Positions 5,478-6,934 of a stretch of DNA of 6,934 nt are shown here, piece after piece. The DNA lies in contig CAMVDK010000170.1 in the NCBI GenBank assembly GCA_947166165.1, positions 1 through 6,934 of the forward strand. Reading direction: 5' to 3'. The notes under the pieces are model-generated. The model had not been told where the DNA came from, searched no databases, and saw only the letters and a list, made by a program, of their open reading frames with translations. Numbering within the stretch: position 1 is the stretch's first letter; every line of letters starts with the position of its first letter. This DNA comes from an uncultured Porphyromonadaceae bacterium. Lineage in GTDB: Bacteria; Bacteroidota; Bacteroidia; Bacteroidales; Muribaculaceae. Both the position numbers and the translations under genes were made by a program.

Positions 5478-5534
5478 ATGCACAATGCACAATGCACAAT
5501 GCACAATTGCGCGATGCACAATTTGCGATGCACA
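5478..5534. repeat. ATGCACA heptamer tandem repeat between rbfA and the permease gene
   Basis: Four perfect head-to-tail copies of ATGCACA fill 5478-5505. Two further exact copies lie at 5514-5520 and 5528-5534, separated by the degenerate units ATTGCGCG and ATTTGCG. The array occupies over half of the 106-base gap between the rbfA stop and the permease start. It lacks the long spacers of a CRISPR array, and I see no strong promoter box in it. A shorter, inverted copy of the family lies at 334-352. Confidence 0.9.
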
Positions 5535-5573
5535 GTTGGGTGATTCTTGAGTAGTGATTGATTGGGCGATGCG

Positions 5574-6797
5574 ATGGGTGTTTTGCTGAAAATAGCGCTC
5601 CGCTATCTGGTGTCGAAGAAGGCACACAATGCCGTCAACATCATTTCCATCATCTCGGTACTCGGGGTGGTGGTCACCACCGCCGCGCTGGTGTGTGTGC
5701 TGAGCGTGTTCAACGGCTTCCGTGGGCTCATCATGAGCCGCCTGGCGCTGCTCGACCCGCAGATTGAGGTCACCGCCACCCTGGGCAAGACCATCGCCGA
5801 TGCCGACAGCGTGCTCGCTGTGGCGCGGGCCACGCCGGGCGTCGAGCTGGCCATGCCTGTGATTGCCGACAACGCGCTGGCCATCTTCGCCGACTATCAG
5901 ATGCCCGTGCGCCTGAAGGGTGTGCCCGACGATTACAACCGCCTCACCGATGTGGACAGCGTCATCGTCGACGGGCGCTGGCAGCTGCACGACCAGGTGG
6001 CCTCCTATGCCGTCGTGGGCGTGGGGCCGGCGCTCAGGCTGCACGTCAGGCCCGAATACCTGATTATGATGCAACTCTACGCTCCGCAGCGCCAGGGAAG
6101 CGTCAACATGGCCAACCCCATGGGAGCATTCACCGCCGACTCGCTCTTCGTGGCCGGCGTGTTCCAACTGCAGCAGAACAGTTATGATAACGACTTGATG
6201 TACGTGCCCATCGACATGGCGCGCCGGCTGTTCGACTACGAGCGCGAGGCCACCGCCGTGGAGTTGAGGCTCGAGCCTGGTGCCGACGAGGCCGCCGTGA
6301 TGACGCGCCTCACCCAGCAACTGGGCAGCGCCTACACCATCAAGAACCGACTCATGCAGCAAGCCACGGCCTACCGGCTCGTGAACATCGAAAAGTGGAT
6401 GGCCTTCCTGCTGATGACCTTCATTCTCATCATCGCCACGTTCAACGTGGTGAGCACCCTGTCGCTGCTCATCATCGAGAAGGACGAGAGCATCGCCACG
6501 CTGCGCAGCCTCGGTGCCAGCGACAGCCAGATCACGCGCATCTTCGTCATCGAAGGATGGCTCATCGCGCTCGTGGGTGCTGTGGCAGGCATTGTGCTCG
6601 GACTGCTCCTGTGCCTCGGCCAGCAGCAGTTCGGGTGGCTCAAACTCGGTGGCGACCCGGCCACCATGATCGTGCGGTCGTATCCGGTCGAGGTCGTGTG
6701 GACCGACCTCATCGTAGTGGCGCTGCTCGTGGCCGCCATCGGTGCCCTCACCTCGCTGGTCACCACTCTGGTCATGCGCCGCCGCTTGGCCAGGTAA
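5574..6797 (+). CDS. LolC/LolE-type ABC transporter permease (FtsX family)
   Basis: The 407-aa inner-membrane protein matches the permease half of lipoprotein-releasing ABC systems, which pull outer-membrane-bound lipoproteins from the inner membrane for transfer to a carrier. The order is TM1 (about 21-46) after the N-terminal RYLVSKKAHNAVNIIS, then a large periplasmic domain (about 48-272) starting VFNGF. Three C-terminal helices follow at about 275-300, 325-349 and 376-400. The stretch FNVVSTLSLLIIEKDESIAT (290-309) with RSLGAS (311-316) is the characteristic LolC/LolE/FtsX segment that contacts the ATPase. The ATPase is not in this window. Whether it acts as a homodimer or with a second permease cannot be told here. 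A TTG at 5562 would add four residues; ATG 5574 fits the usual family N-terminus better. Confidence 0.9.
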   Translation: MGVLLKIALRYLVSKKAHNAVNIISIISVLGVVVTTAALVCVLSVFNGFRGLIMSRLALLDPQIEVTATLGKTIADADSVLAVARATPGVELAMPVIADNALAIFADYQMPVRLKGVPDDYNRLTDVDSVIVDGRWQLHDQVASYAVVGVGPALRLHVRPEYLIMMQLYAPQRQGSVNMANPMGAFTADSLFVAGVFQLQQNSYDNDLMYVPIDMARRLFDYEREATAVELRLEPGADEAAVMTRLTQQLGSAYTIKNRLMQQATAYRLVNIEKWMAFLLMTFILIIATFNVVSTLSLLIIEKDESIATLRSLGASDSQITRIFVIEGWLIALVGAVAGIVLGLLLCLGQQQFGWLKLGGDPATMIVRSYPVEVVWTDLIVVALLVAAIGALTSLVTTLVMRRRLAR

Positions 6798-6821
6798 ACC
6801 GCCATCCAATCTGTTTTTTTA

Positions 6822-6846
6822 TGAGAAATGTTCTCTATTTTGAGAA
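6822..6846. repeat. TGAGAA direct repeat with intervening TTCTC
   Basis: TGAGAA occurs at 6822-6827 and 6841-6846, 19 bases apart. TTCTC (6831-6835), the reverse complement of GAGAA, lies between and can pair with either copy. The arrangement sits just upstream of the candidate -7 box at 6855 and could be an operator, or chance in AT-rich DNA. Confidence 0.35.
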
Positions 6847-6854
6847 TATTTTAT

Positions 6855-6862
6855 TACTTTTG
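6855..6862 (+). promoter_or_regulatory. Candidate promoter -7 box at the right edge
   Basis: TACTTTTG (6855-6862) matches TAnnTTTG. The -33 region is weak: TGTT at 6829-6832 lies 22 nt upstream, and a better TTTG at 6839-6842 is too close (12 nt). If active, transcription would start near 6868 and leave the window rightwards. Confidence 0.45.
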
Positions 6863-6934
6863 CGGTGGCGTTCATAAAAAGATTTTTAAGGTGTGACATT
6901 TTGCTTCTGCAGGATGCTGAATGAGGGTGCTCGC

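Larger units (their letters stand above)
6798..6934. other. Intergenic right edge with no gene seen
   Basis: After the permease stop there is a seven-T tract (6814-6820) without a clear preceding GC-rich hairpin, so termination is uncertain. AT-rich DNA carrying a candidate promoter follows. The final 60 bases contain no recognisable coding start or RNA motif, and whatever is transcribed lies mostly beyond the window. Confidence 0.5.

Noticed and set aside
5478..5534. CRISPR array
   Set aside because: The repeats are 7 bp without unique 25-40 bp spacers, and no cas genes are present.
5412..6809. 465-aa minus-strand frame
   Set aside because: It is antisense to the permease gene, rich in His and Gly, and runs through the heptamer repeats; no recognisable domain.

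Overview
The window looks like ordinary chromosome from a GC-rich member of the Bacteroidales (Bacteroidota), possibly Muribaculaceae or Prevotellaceae. Three things point there: promoters of the Bacteroidota type (a TAnnTTTG box at -7, in the best case with a TTG-type element 19 nt upstream), A/T-rich leaders without strong Shine-Dalgarno sequences, and protein sequences resembling Bacteroides-type homologues. All confident genes are on the + strand, with strongly GC-biased third codon positions.

Layout. Positions 1-457 hold no confident gene. The leftmost 246 bases are GC-rich and contain several inverted repeats. On the minus strand they show coding-like stretches in three successive frames, possibly a decayed or mis-assembled gene. 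Positions 247-457 are AT-rich and carry a short copy of a heptamer repeat. A well-formed Bacteroidota promoter (409-439) drives a tRNA-Tyr(GTA) gene (458-540). Then come a strong hairpin (558-593), a long-chain polyprenyl diphosphate synthase (ispB-like, 600-1574) and RNase HII (rnhB, 1608-2210). No promoter is visible after the tRNA, so tRNA, ispB and rnhB may share one transcript.

A second promoter (about 2260-2294), containing an inverted repeat, precedes a 495-aa membrane protein with two zinc ribbons and no assigned function (2333-3820). It is followed by a likely 45-aa single-pass membrane protein starting at GTG (3828-3965), a YghO-like GNAT-fold protein (3982-5112), ribosome maturation factor RbfA (5132-5467), a tract of ATGCACA heptamers (5478-5534) and a LolC/LolE-type FtsX-family ABC permease (5574-6797). 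Spacing is short throughout except at the heptamer tract. The last 137 bases hold a possible new promoter pointing out of the window.

Functionally this is housekeeping: isoprenoid tail synthesis, removal of ribonucleotides from DNA, 30S maturation and lipoprotein export. I see no defence system, mobile element, CRISPR array or biosynthetic cluster. The least explained items are the zinc-ribbon protein, its small membrane-protein neighbour, the heptamer repeats at two intergenic sites, and the disrupted coding-like stretch at the left edge.
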